Positions 43,760 through 51,520 of a stretch of 64,000 bases of DNA are shown in pieces (within the stretch, counting starts at the first letter, position 1; every line of letters begins with the position of its first letter). The notes below the pieces were generated by a model, which did no database searches, had not been told where the DNA came from, and saw only the letters and a list, made by a program, of their open reading frames with translations. Both the position numbers and the translations under genes were made by a program. Origin of the DNA: Maridesulfovibrio sp. (GTDB lineage: Bacteria; Desulfobacterota; Desulfovibrionia; Desulfovibrionales; Desulfovibrionaceae); the NCBI RefSeq assembly GCF_963667685.1, contig NZ_OY763930.1, positions 1,719,501-1,783,500 on the forward strand, given 5' to 3'.

Positions 43760-43885
43760 GCAGGCCCGATTGCATTTGTTCCAAGGTGCCGGGGTGAACG
43801 GGCGGTAATAACCGCTCGTGACTGAAACAATTTATGCATTGGTCCGTATGCGTTAATTGTGGGCTGTTCTCGCAATCGGGCCTGC
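43760..43885. other. Highly structured intergenic element (three-way junction)
   Basis: A perfect 14-bp inverted repeat GCAGGCCCGATTGC (43760-43773 and 43872-43885) encloses two further hairpins: a 9-bp stem at 43798-43819 with loop AATA, and an 11-bp stem with one mismatch at 43828-43859. Together they form a closed three-way junction, on either strand. It lies 139 bases upstream of the ATP-grasp start. A further hairpin, GAGGGGG with CCCCCTC, follows at 43901-43919. No target-site duplication flanks it. It could be a regulatory RNA, a leader, or a small non-autonomous element. Confidence 0.6.
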
Positions 43886-44056
43886 GTGGGGTAAATTTCT
43901 GAGGGGGGTGTGCCCCCTCGGTAAATACTTTGTCTATCCGGTAATTTCAGTCTGCAGCTCCACCTGCTGACTTTCTTCCGGATCTATACAGGAATAACGG
44001 ATCCGACCTTTGCCAATCCATGACCTCTGTTATGCAAAAAATCCGTATTACTGTGA

Positions 44057-44107
44057 CAAAAAATTTGTACATCCTGCCCACGGCTTGCAGATGCTGCAGG
44101 CAGGATG
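44057..44107 (-). terminator. Intrinsic terminator after adh
   Basis: On the minus strand CATCCTGCC and GGCAGGATG enclose an inner GCAG/CTGC stem, followed by a run of six T. It begins 12 bases after the alcohol dehydrogenase stop. Confidence 0.82.
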
Positions 44108-44118
44108 GAACTCTTGTA

Positions 44119-45300
44119 TTACATTGCAGCCTTGTAGATTGCGGCAACAGCGTCGTCAGTCATGCATCTGGGGTTGGTGAGACCACAAGCATCTTTCTGT
44201 GCGTTAGCAGTCATGGTCGGGATGTCTTTTTCGTCGACCTTCTTGCCGTATTTTTTGCCAAGTGCTTTCAGACCTGCGGGGATACCAACATCAGAGGAGA
44301 GCTGGCGGATAGCATCGAGAGCAGCGTCAGCAGCAACACGAGGAGCCATGCCGGCGGTGTTAACGCCCAGCCATTCAGCCAAGGTTGCGAAACGCTCAAC
44401 GTTAGCGATCAGGTTGTGCTGTTCAACGTGGGGCAGCAGGATAGCGTTACATTCACCGTGAGGCAGGTCATAGAAACCGCCAAGCTGGTGAGCCATAGCG
44501 TGTACGTGGCCCAAGGAAGCGTTGTTGAATGCCATACCACCGAGATACTGTGCGTAACACATACCTTCGCGTGCTTCGATGTCCTGACCGTTAGCAACTG
44601 CGCGGCGCAGGTACTGGTTGATCAAGCGGATAGATTTTTCGGCACAAGCATCAGTGATGGGGGTAGCGATAGTGGAAACCCATGCTTCAACGGAGTGAGT
44701 CAGTGCATCCATACCGGTTGCAGCGGTCAGTGCCGGAGGCATACCCATCATCAGCAGGGGATCGTCAAGTGCGATACCTGGGGTAACGCGCCAGTCAACG
44801 ATAGCCATTTTAACTTTGCGGGAAGTGTCAGTGATGATGCAGAAGCGGGTCATTTCAGAAGCGGTACCAGCTGTGGTGTTAACTGCTACGTAGGGAGGCA
44901 TGGGGTTGGTGGACTTATCCACGCCTTCGTAATCATGAATGGTACCACCGTTGGCAACTACGAGGCCAACGCCTTTACCGCAGTCATGGGAGCTACCGCC
45001 ACCGAGTGTGATCAGTGAGTCACAACCATTGTCCTGATAAGCTTTAACGCCGGCGGCAACGTTGTTGTCTGTGGGGTTGGGAATGGTGTCGTCATAAACT
45101 ACGCAGTCCATACCTTCTGCTTTCAGAATATCAACGATCTGCTGAGTGATTCCGACTCCGGTGATACCTTTGTCAGTTACGAGCAGAGGTTTTTTACCAC
45201 CAAGAGCTTTGATTCGAGCGGGGATTTCTTTGTGTGCTCCAATACCGATAAGGGTTACGCTGGGAATGAAAAAACCGTTTACTTGTTCACGTACTGCCAT
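44119..45300 (-). CDS. adh: Iron-containing alcohol dehydrogenase
   Basis: 393 residues from ATG 45300, with AAGGATGG upstream; the open frame runs further but has no ribosome site and enters the promoter region. Group III iron-dependent dehydrogenase: NAD-binding 'LGGGSSHDCGKG' near 96 and metal ligands in 'TGMDALTHSVEAWVS' (Asp, His) and 'LGHVHAMAHQLGGFYDLPHGE' (His, His). It interconverts ethanol or other alcohols and aldehydes with NAD(H). A sigma-54 promoter is 79-93 bases upstream. The regulator operon at 47.1-50.8 kb is the likely controller. It probably supplies aldehyde to, or takes alcohol as, a growth substrate. Confidence 0.95.
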   Translation of the reverse strand: MAVREQVNGFFIPSVTLIGIGAHKEIPARIKALGGKKPLLVTDKGITGVGITQQIVDILKAEGMDCVVYDDTIPNPTDNNVAAGVKAYQDNGCDSLITLGGGSSHDCGKGVGLVVANGGTIHDYEGVDKSTNPMPPYVAVNTTAGTASEMTRFCIITDTSRKVKMAIVDWRVTPGIALDDPLLMMGMPPALTAATGMDALTHSVEAWVSTIATPITDACAEKSIRLINQYLRRAVANGQDIEAREGMCYAQYLGGMAFNNASLGHVHAMAHQLGGFYDLPHGECNAILLPHVEQHNLIANVERFATLAEWLGVNTAGMAPRVAADAALDAIRQLSSDVGIPAGLKALGKKYGKKVDEKDIPTMTANAQKDACGLTNPRCMTDDAVAAIYKAAM

Positions 45301-45378
45301 TTTGAGACCATCCTTGTAGCTTAGTAGGTTTTTGAGAAGGTTGGGCCTAGTCTTGTACTTATTAACGGTTTCTATAGG

Positions 45379-45393
45379 GCAAGACGTGTGCCA
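45379..45393 (-). promoter_or_regulatory. Sigma-54 (-24/-12) promoter of adh
   Basis: TGGCAC at 45393-45388 and TTGC at 45382-45379 are separated by five bases, matching the -24/-12 consensus closely. Transcription would start near 45367, giving a leader of about 67 bases. Upstream dyads at 45503-45529, 45553-45567 and 45565-45582 are possible activator sites. Confidence 0.82.
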
Positions 45394-45502
45394 AAACTGA
45401 AAGCTCAGTAAAGTCAATGTGTTATGGTTTTTGGTGGTTTTTCGTGGTGAATCATTTGTGATTAATTTGGGGTCCCGATATCGAGATTTTCTATGTGAAA
45501 AA

Positions 45503-45529
45503 TGTAACAAGAATGACAAAACTGTTACA
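45503..45529. promoter_or_regulatory. Candidate enhancer site upstream of the adh sigma-54 promoter
   Basis: TGTAACA and its complement TGTTACA are spaced by 13 bases, about 110-140 bases upstream of the -24 box. A second dyad, ACAGCA with TGCTGT (45565-45582), and a TGTC-N7-GACA (45553-45567) lie further upstream. Positions suit an NtrC-type activator, but the site is not proven. Confidence 0.45.
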
Positions 45530-45760
45530 CTGCGGGGGATAAATAGAGTATGTGTCATTATGCGACAGCAATGTTATGCTGTGTGTCAGATGGAACTTGT
45601 GTTCAGGTGGACATATTTTAACGTTTAAAATTTGTTTTTATAATGTCATTTTGCATACAGTCTTTTCATTTACAACATTGATTACTTAATCAAACAGTTT
45701 TCTTTGTGTCTTGTTGTGTTGTGTGTTATACTAAAAAATTATATGTTGCATTAAACATAA

Positions 45761-45799
45761 AGAAAAAGCTGCTCAGGTCTCCCGGAGCAGCTTTTTCTC
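45761..45799 (-). terminator. Intrinsic terminator after the peroxiredoxin gene
   Basis: GAAAAAGCTGCTC and GAGCAGCTTTTTC around a 10-base loop, with A and T runs on both sides. It lies about 19 bases after the stop on the minus strand. The gap 45301-45817 otherwise holds the adh control region and no gene. Confidence 0.88.
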
Positions 45800-45817
45800 T
45801 TGTAAATTGTTTGTCTC

Positions 45818-46405
45818 TTAATTCAATTTTCCAAGTGCCTTTATTATTACTTCGAGGTTCGGCCTTGTGTTTATGTCATGCACATCAATAAAGCGGATTA
45901 CTCCTGCTTTATCGATAATGAAGATAGCCCGCTCACTGATTCCTTCAGGGCGGAGGACCCCATAAGCTTTGGCCGTTGCACCATGCGGATAGAAATCCGA
46001 GAGAACCGGAAACCATATCCCGCCGTCACCCATCTGTTGGGTCCATGCATGCTGGGAGGGAGTGTTGTCGGTGCTTATCCCGAGTATGATTGCATTGTTT
46101 TTTTCAAATAATTCCCGAGCCAGGTTGTAGCCCGGCCATTGGTCGGAGCATACTGGAGTGAATGCCGCAGGCACGAAAGATAATACGACATTTTTTCTTC
46201 CCCGGTAGTCAGAAAGGCTGACTTTGTTACCTGAGGTAGAAGTAAGAGTAAAATCAGGCGCCTTTTCACCCACTTTTACATTTAGTGTGCTGGCTACTGG
46301 TTTGAGTTGACCTATGGCGAATATTTGATCTTCTGCTATTTGGGCAACTGCACTGCTGCAGAACAGTAATATTATTAGTAGTGCATAAAGTGGTTTTTTT
46401 ATCAT
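45818..46405 (-). CDS. Periplasmic peroxiredoxin (1-Cys, AhpC/TSA family)
   Basis: 195 residues. An N-terminal signal peptide ends near residue 21 ('FCSSAVAQ'). The mature part is a peroxiredoxin: 'KVGEKAPDFTLTST', then 'SFVPAAFTPVCSDQ' with the peroxidatic Cys 86 in the PxxxT/SxxC motif. No other cysteine is present after the signal, so a resolving partner is needed. The gene follows a thioredoxin-like gene by 11 bases, which encodes a CPHC protein that could reduce it. It would remove peroxides in the periplasm, useful for an anaerobe meeting oxygen. Confidence 0.9.
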   Translation of the reverse strand: MIKKPLYALLIILLFCSSAVAQIAEDQIFAIGQLKPVASTLNVKVGEKAPDFTLTSTSGNKVSLSDYRGRKNVVLSFVPAAFTPVCSDQWPGYNLARELFEKNNAIILGISTDNTPSQHAWTQQMGDGGIWFPVLSDFYPHGATAKAYGVLRPEGISERAIFIIDKAGVIRFIDVHDINTRPNLEVIIKALGKLN

Positions 46406-46416
46406 AATCTGTCCCC

Positions 46417-46962
46417 TTATAAATTCTCTTTAACCGTATTTAAGAATTTTTCAGGAGATTTAAAGGGCCCTTCGTGAGAAATCACAATTTTATATGACTC
46501 TCCTTCTTTTTTGAGCATAAAGAAATGAGGGGTTCCCGGTTCTCCTATTTCGGAGTGTATCTTGAGGTCCTGGTCGGTGAATATCGGAAATTTTATCTCG
46601 AATTTTTTCTTAAAGAAATTTACTTCGTATTCAGAATTACCCGCGGCAATACCGAAGAATTTAACCGCCGAGCATTCCTTTGATTTCGATAGCATGTCAT
46701 AGAAAGTGTTCACCACCGGAGCTTCTTTCTGGCAGTGCGGGCAATACATACTGTATATTTCTAAAATGATGTAATCGGCATCAAGTTCATTAATGTGCCA
46801 CGGTCCATTACCTTTCAGGTTAAGATAATTCCTGTGGAGTCCGGTAAGATTTCCTTCTAGAGTGATATCCGGGAAAACGGTGTCCGGCTGTAGAGGGGTA
46901 GCGTGAGCAATTGAACCGAAGAGCAATATCATTACTATAGTAGAACAGATTGATTTGCGCAT
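46417..46962 (-). CDS. Periplasmic thioredoxin-like protein (TlpA type)
   Basis: 181 residues. Signal peptide ends near residue 21 ('GSIAHA'). The thioredoxin active site is 'CPHC' at 74-77, in 'IYSMYCPHCQKEAP', followed by a cis-Pro 'GTPHFFML'. A third Cys (97) is outside the active site. It lies 11 bases upstream of the peroxiredoxin gene on the same strand, so the two make a probable reductase-peroxidase pair. The CPHC type is found in both reducing and oxidising proteins, so direction is inferred. Confidence 0.85.
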   Translation of the reverse strand: MRKSICSTIVMILLFGSIAHATPLQPDTVFPDITLEGNLTGLHRNYLNLKGNGPWHINELDADYIILEIYSMYCPHCQKEAPVVNTFYDMLSKSKECSAVKFFGIAAGNSEYEVNFFKKKFEIKFPIFTDQDLKIHSEIGEPGTPHFFMLKKEGESYKIVISHEGPFKSPEKFLNTVKENL

Positions 46963-47069
46963 AAAATGATCCTGTTTGAGGTTTTTGATAATTCTATCAT
47001 GGCTGAACAGGTGAAAAAGTCCAGAAGAACTGATGCTGGAGTTGGTTTGGCACCAAAATGATAGGAAAT

Positions 47070-47103
47070 AAAAAAACCGCCCTGTGTATAGCAGAGCGGT
47101 TTT
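47070..47103 (-). terminator. Intrinsic terminator after the NtrC-type regulator gene
   Basis: AAAACCGC and GCGGTTTT enclose a 15-base loop, and a T run follows on the minus strand. It lies 22 bases after the regulator stop. Confidence 0.85.
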
Positions 47104-47124
47104 GTATTTTCAGTCCGGTTCAAA

Positions 47125-48468
47125 CTAAAGATTGTACTTGTCGATTTTCCTGTAAAGGGTCTTACGGCCAATACCTAGGGACTGCGCTGCCTTCTGGCGG
47201 TTGCCGTTGAAAAAGTCGAGAGCCTTGATTATGTGCTCACGTTCCATCCTTTCAAGGGAAAGGATTCCGGCTTCGCTCTCACGCTCAGGCTGGTCGGCAA
47301 TTTCCTTGGGCAGACAGGAACAGGTAATTGTATTGTTGTCGGCAAGGATGATGCTGCGCTCCAATACGTTTCGCAGTTCGCGAACGTTACCCGGCCAGTG
47401 GTATGAGAGCATACACTGCAAAGCCCTTTCACTTACCGTGTATTCGCCCTGTCCCATTTGAAATCCAAGTTTGTTTATGAAAAAATCTATGAGCAGCGGA
47501 ACATCTTCCCGGCGGTCTTTGAGTTCCGGCAGGCTGATATTGAAAACGTTGATGCGGTGAAAGAGAGCTTCATGAAATCGGCCTTCTTCCACTTCTTTGG
47601 CAAGGTTGCGGTTGGTTGCAAATAGAAAGCGGATATCCACAGTGCGCTCATCTTTTTCACCCACCCGCCGGAAAGTGTGTGCTTCCAGCACGCGCAAAAG
47701 CGAAGCCTGTACTTCCATGGGCAGTTCACCGATCTCATCAAGAAAGAGTGTTCCGGTATGGGCGAAGGTCATCAACCCGTCGCAATTTTCCGTGGCGCCG
47801 GTGAAGGAGCCTTTAGTGTGTCCGAAAAGTTCACTACGCGAGAGTTCTTTCTGCAGGGTGGCGCAGTTTTTGACAATCATCGGTTTAGCCGCACGCAGGC
47901 TGGCACAGTGGATGGCGTGGGCTACAACATCTTTACCGGCACCGGATTCCCCTGTGATCAGTACGGGGACATTGGTAGGTGCCACCTTGTTGATCAGGTG
48001 GCGGATTTGTTTGATTGGCGTGGAACTTCCGATGAGTTGGGAACTGGCTGTCTCGCATTGTTGTGAGTGGCGGTAACTTCGGTTTTCACGTGTCAGGCAG
48101 ACCCTCTGCCACGCCCGGTCAACCACAAGTTCCACACGGTCAAGGCGGAAAGGTTTGGTGATGTAATCGTATGCTCCGATGCGGATGGCTTCCACCGCGT
48201 TATCAATATTACCGTGCCCGGTGATCAGGATGACTTCAACATCGGGCTCCATGTCTTTGAATTCCGTCAGCAGTTCAAGCCCGTCTCCGTCCGGAAGGCG
48301 AATATCTGAGACAATTACTTCATACCGTTCCTTGCGCACCATTTGCCGGGCGGTTTCGGCGCAGTTAGCTGTTTGCACAATGCGTTCCGGGCTGGCCAGT
48401 TCCTTGCTGAGCAGTTTAAGGATGGATTCTTCGTCATCCACCACGAGCACTTTATACGATTCTGACAT
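47125..48468 (-). CDS. Sigma-54-dependent response regulator (NtrC type)
   Basis: 447 residues. Receiver domain with phosphoacceptor D55 in 'IVSDIRLPDG'. Central AAA+ domain: Walker A 'GESGAGKD' near 170, the sigma-54 contact loop as GSFTGA at 220-225 (usual GAFTGA), Walker B 'GTLFLDEIGELP' near 240. C-terminal Fis-type helix-turn-helix: 'GNRQKAAQSLGIGRKTLYRKI'. It lies three bases after the sensor kinase gene. It most likely activates adh through the -24/-12 promoter at 45379-45393; in D. vulgaris I recall a similar regulator (DVU2394) near alcohol dehydrogenases. Confidence 0.92.
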   Translation of the reverse strand: MSESYKVLVVDDEESILKLLSKELASPERIVQTANCAETARQMVRKERYEVIVSDIRLPDGDGLELLTEFKDMEPDVEVILITGHGNIDNAVEAIRIGAYDYITKPFRLDRVELVVDRAWQRVCLTRENRSYRHSQQCETASSQLIGSSTPIKQIRHLINKVAPTNVPVLITGESGAGKDVVAHAIHCASLRAAKPMIVKNCATLQKELSRSELFGHTKGSFTGATENCDGLMTFAHTGTLFLDEIGELPMEVQASLLRVLEAHTFRRVGEKDERTVDIRFLFATNRNLAKEVEEGRFHEALFHRINVFNISLPELKDRREDVPLLIDFFINKLGFQMGQGEYTVSERALQCMLSYHWPGNVRELRNVLERSIILADNNTITCSCLPKEIADQPERESEAGILSLERMEREHIIKALDFFNGNRQKAAQSLGIGRKTLYRKIDKYNL

Positions 48469-48471
48469 ATC

Positions 48472-49662
48472 CTAATCTCTTTGAAGGGGGAAAAGTACTG
48501 TAAAGCTGGACCCTTTGCCCACTTCACTATCCACAATTATTTCACCGTTATGTTCACGAACGATATTGAAGCATGTCGAAAGGCCTATCCCGATTCCTTT
48601 GCCCACCTGCTTGGTAGTAAAAAAAGGCTCGAAGAGCATATTCCTGTTCTCTTCTGGAATCCCGTAACCGGAGTCACTGACCCTGAGGCCCACATGGTCG
48701 TTCTCAATAAATGTTTCGATGCTGATTTTCCCGTTATGCTCAATGGCGTCCACAGCATTGGTCAGTAGATTGAGGATAACCTGTTTAAGCTGGGCTTCGT
48801 TGCCCAGTATTGATTGCATAGGGGAGGTAAGTTGTACATGTAAGTCAACATGCTGGTAGCGGCGGAACTGGTGGTCCAGCAGCCGCAGGGTATCCTTAGC
48901 CACCTGGTTCATATCCACTGGAATAAATTCCGAAGCCACCGGGCGGCTGAATGAAAGCAGGGTTTTGACGATGTCCTGGCAGCGCAGACATTCTTTAAGA
49001 ATTGTGTTGGTATAATCGTAAAGATCTTCGGCCAGATCATTAGGTATTTTGTCATCCAGCCTTGTAAGGCGCCGTTGGATGCCTTCGGCAAAACCGGCAA
49101 CCGCTGCCATGGGGTTATTTATTTCATGGGCAACACCGGCGGCCAGAACCCCAATGGTTGCCATCTTTTCTGCCTGATAAAATTTGGCCTGATATTCTTT
49201 TTCCATGGTCACATCCCGTTTGAAAATAAGGATGCGGTCCTCTTCGGTTCCGGGGGTTTTCAATGGAGAGGCCACCATGTCAAAACGGAGGTTTTTCCCG
49301 CCGACACGGAAAATCGCGGTGTCCTTACAGACCGAGTTGGTGGAAAGAGATTTAAATGCCGGGCACTCCGAGCAGGCATGCTTACTTTCACGAAACAGGG
49401 CGTAGCATTTTTTCCCAATTGGATTGATCCCGGGAAACAGCTGTTCAAACACACGGTTTACGGAAATGATTTCAAGGTCTTCGGAAAGAACCATCATTAC
49501 ATCGGTAATGCCGTCCAGAATAGCTGCGATTTCGCAACGCTGATCTTCTGATTCACGGTTGATTTCCTTGAGCTCCTTGATATTCTGCTGGAGTTCCTGA
49601 AAAAAGTTAAGTTTATGGTGCTCAATTCCTATTAGGTCGTGCAGTGTTGTTTTATTTGACAT
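48472..49662 (-). CDS. PAS-domain sensor histidine kinase
   Basis: About 396 residues, cytoplasmic: no signal peptide or membrane helix. The start ATG 49662 overlaps the upstream stop as TAATG; an in-frame ATG two codons earlier is possible. Parts: coiled coil; PAS domain with three cysteines in 'CYALFRESKHACSECP' (C86, C97, C100 from this start); HisKA with the phosphorylated His near 179 in 'VAHEINNPMAAV'; HATPase with 'NLLTNAVDAI', 'VSDSGYGIPEE' and 'GKGIGIGLS'. The partner is the response regulator three bases downstream. The PAS may sense redox state, metal or a metabolite. Confidence 0.92.
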   Translation of the reverse strand: MSNKTTLHDLIGIEHHKLNFFQELQQNIKELKEINRESEDQRCEIAAILDGITDVMMVLSEDLEIISVNRVFEQLFPGINPIGKKCYALFRESKHACSECPAFKSLSTNSVCKDTAIFRVGGKNLRFDMVASPLKTPGTEEDRILIFKRDVTMEKEYQAKFYQAEKMATIGVLAAGVAHEINNPMAAVAGFAEGIQRRLTRLDDKIPNDLAEDLYDYTNTILKECLRCQDIVKTLLSFSRPVASEFIPVDMNQVAKDTLRLLDHQFRRYQHVDLHVQLTSPMQSILGNEAQLKQVILNLLTNAVDAIEHNGKISIETFIENDHVGLRVSDSGYGIPEENRNMLFEPFFTTKQVGKGIGIGLSTCFNIVREHNGEIIVDSEVGKGSSFTVLFPLQRD

Positions 49663-50804
49663 TACCATGCTTCCCCGCAGATTTTAAGGAGGTCATCACA
49701 GTCTGCATCTCTGGGGTTCGTAACTGTGCAGGCGTCTCTCGCTGCAAGTCGGCAGATTTCTTCCATCTGGTCGTTATCCGGTACGATGTCGCGTAAGCGC
49801 ATTGGAATATCCAGCTCTTCGAACATTGATTTAAGAATCAGGCTCAAGTCACGTCTTTTTTGTCTGGCTGGTGCCGGGCAGCTTTCGTTGATGGTCCGGG
49901 CAATGGTTTGCATTTTTCGTTCTGCACATGGTTTGTTGAAGCGGACAACTGACGGTAATAGAATCGGCAGGGTCAGTCCGTGGGTGACGTCGTAACGTCC
50001 ACCAAGGGAGTGGGCCAGAGAATGTCCTACCCCGAGCCCGGCGTTGCTGAACGACATGCCCGCAGCTGTGCTGGCGATAGACAGGTTCTTTAAGGCTTCC
50101 TTGTCCTTGGAGTTAGCAGCAGTTTTAATGTTTCCGGCAATGAGCCGGATAGCGGTAAGAGCTTGAGATTCAGTGAACGGCGATGCCAGCTTTGATACAT
50201 ATGATTCGATTGCGTGGGCCAGAGCATCTACGGCTGAGGCCAGAATAAGTGAGCGCGGTTTTGTTACCAGCAGGTCAGGGTCAATGATTGAGATATTCGG
50301 CACCAGTGAACGGCTGATGATAGCCATCTTTACCTTGCGCTGTTTGTCGGTAATGATTGCGTATTGCGATACATCCGATCCGCTTCCGGCGGTTGTGGGA
50401 ATCAGGATCATCGGCGGTAGGGGGCGGCTTATGCGGTTGGCACCCTCATAATCATGAATATCGCCGCCATTGCTGACGATTGTGGCAATGCCTTTTGAAG
50501 CGTCGATGGGACTTCCACCGCCGAGGCCGATGATTACGTCGGCTTTGTTCTCCCTGTACAGCTGGGCGCCTTGTTGAATCTGGCTGGCACGCGGGTTGGC
50601 AGTCAGACCGTCGAAATATATGCAGTCCAGATCTGCCGCATTGAGCAGATTGATGATTATCTGTACCCAGCCGGATTGTTCCAGTCCTTTATCGCTGACA
50701 AGCAGAACACGTTTTGCGCCCAGTCTTTGAGCACATGAGGCCAGATATTTGATGCTGCCGTTACCGAAAATGACTTCCGGGATGGCGAATTTGGTTACCT
50801 GCAT
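49662..50804 (-). CDS. Iron-containing alcohol dehydrogenase (second)
   Basis: 380 residues. Group III dehydrogenase: 'GLGGGSPIDASKG' near 94, metal ligands in 'DALAHAIESYVS' and 'GVGHSLAHSLGGRYDVTHG'. Close to the first alcohol dehydrogenase in fold but clearly different in sequence, so substrate range may differ. It is the first gene of the operon with the sensor kinase and regulator (TAATG overlap). No -24/-12 promoter is visible in the 98-base upstream gap. Confidence 0.93.
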   Translation of the reverse strand: MQVTKFAIPEVIFGNGSIKYLASCAQRLGAKRVLLVSDKGLEQSGWVQIIINLLNAADLDCIYFDGLTANPRASQIQQGAQLYRENKADVIIGLGGGSPIDASKGIATIVSNGGDIHDYEGANRISRPLPPMILIPTTAGSGSDVSQYAIITDKQRKVKMAIISRSLVPNISIIDPDLLVTKPRSLILASAVDALAHAIESYVSKLASPFTESQALTAIRLIAGNIKTAANSKDKEALKNLSIASTAAGMSFSNAGLGVGHSLAHSLGGRYDVTHGLTLPILLPSVVRFNKPCAERKMQTIARTINESCPAPARQKRRDLSLILKSMFEELDIPMRLRDIVPDNDQMEEICRLAARDACTVTNPRDADCDDLLKICGEAW

Positions 50805-50902
50805 ATATTTACCTTGCTTATATTGTGTGTATCTTAATATAATTATTGCATAATTTGATTGTCTGCCTGCAAGGGAAATAAGTCAAGAGTAGGGGATCAC
50901 CC

Positions 50903-51520
50903 TTAGTTCCGCATCATTTCCAGCAGATGTTCGCCCAGTCCGTGTTTCGGAGGCAGGTTGAACGCCTTTAACACAAAATCCTGCTTAGCTTTTTCAATAA
51001 CTGTAACATGGCAGTAGTCGGGCTTAATCCTGAAAATATTTTCCAGCGGAAAACCGAGTACGATATGCAGCACGGACCTGATTACCCCGGCATGGGTTAC
51101 AACTATGGCAGATTCTTCGCCGAGACGCTCAATAAAACTTCTCACCCGGATTTGCAGATCATTGAAGTTTTCCCCTTCAGGCGGTCGGAAGTCAGCCATA
51201 TTCTGACCGCGTTTTTCAAATTCGTCCGGGAAAAGGGATTTTATTGTCTTGAATTCAAGCCCTTCCCAGCGTCCAAGGCTTATTTCCTTGATTTCCGGGA
51301 TATGGCTGGATTCAAGGCCGCATTTGTTTTCAATAAATGATGAGGTTTGCACTGTTCTGGTAAGGGGGCTGCAATAGATACGCCGTGGTCTGAAAGAGCC
51401 CAATGATTCAGCCAGTTGCAAGGCCTGGTCCAGTCCTGTTTTCGAAAGGGACAGGTCAATCTGCCCCACGGCACGGCCCTTTGCGCCCGCAATTTCACCA
51501 TGTCGTATCAGAACGATCAT
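50903..51520 (-). CDS. Histidine phosphatase superfamily protein
   Basis: 205 residues. Phosphoglycerate-mutase-like phosphatase: 'LIRHGE' with the phosphorylated H7, 'SPLTRTVQTS' with the second basic pocket, 'GRWEGLEF' with the acid and 'VVTHAGVIRS' with the second His. It overlaps the nucleotidyltransferase gene by four bases, which suggests translational coupling. In this setting it may remove a phosphate from a cofactor intermediate, similar to CobC in corrin synthesis; that role is inferred only from neighbours. Confidence 0.9.
   Translation of the reverse strand: MIVLIRHGEIAGAKGRAVGQIDLSLSKTGLDQALQLAESLGSFRPRRIYCSPLTRTVQTSSFIENKCGLESSHIPEIKEISLGRWEGLEFKTIKSLFPDEFEKRGQNMADFRPPEGENFNDLQIRVRSFIERLGEESAIVVTHAGVIRSVLHIVLGFPLENIFRIKPDYCHVTVIEKAKQDFVLKAFNLPPKHGLGEHLLEMMRN

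Noticed and set aside
43760..43885. Possible integron attC site or 6S RNA
   Set aside because: The core attC triplets and R boxes are not present, and the closed three-way junction does not match the open central bubble of 6S RNA. No tmRNA or SRP RNA motifs.
45301..45558. 86-residue N-terminal extension of the first alcohol dehydrogenase
   Set aside because: The open frame overlaps the sigma-54 promoter, has no ribosome site, and would give a protein much longer than the family's usual length.
50805..50902. Sigma-54 promoter before the second alcohol dehydrogenase
   Set aside because: A TTGC is present, but no TGGCAC lies at the required distance.
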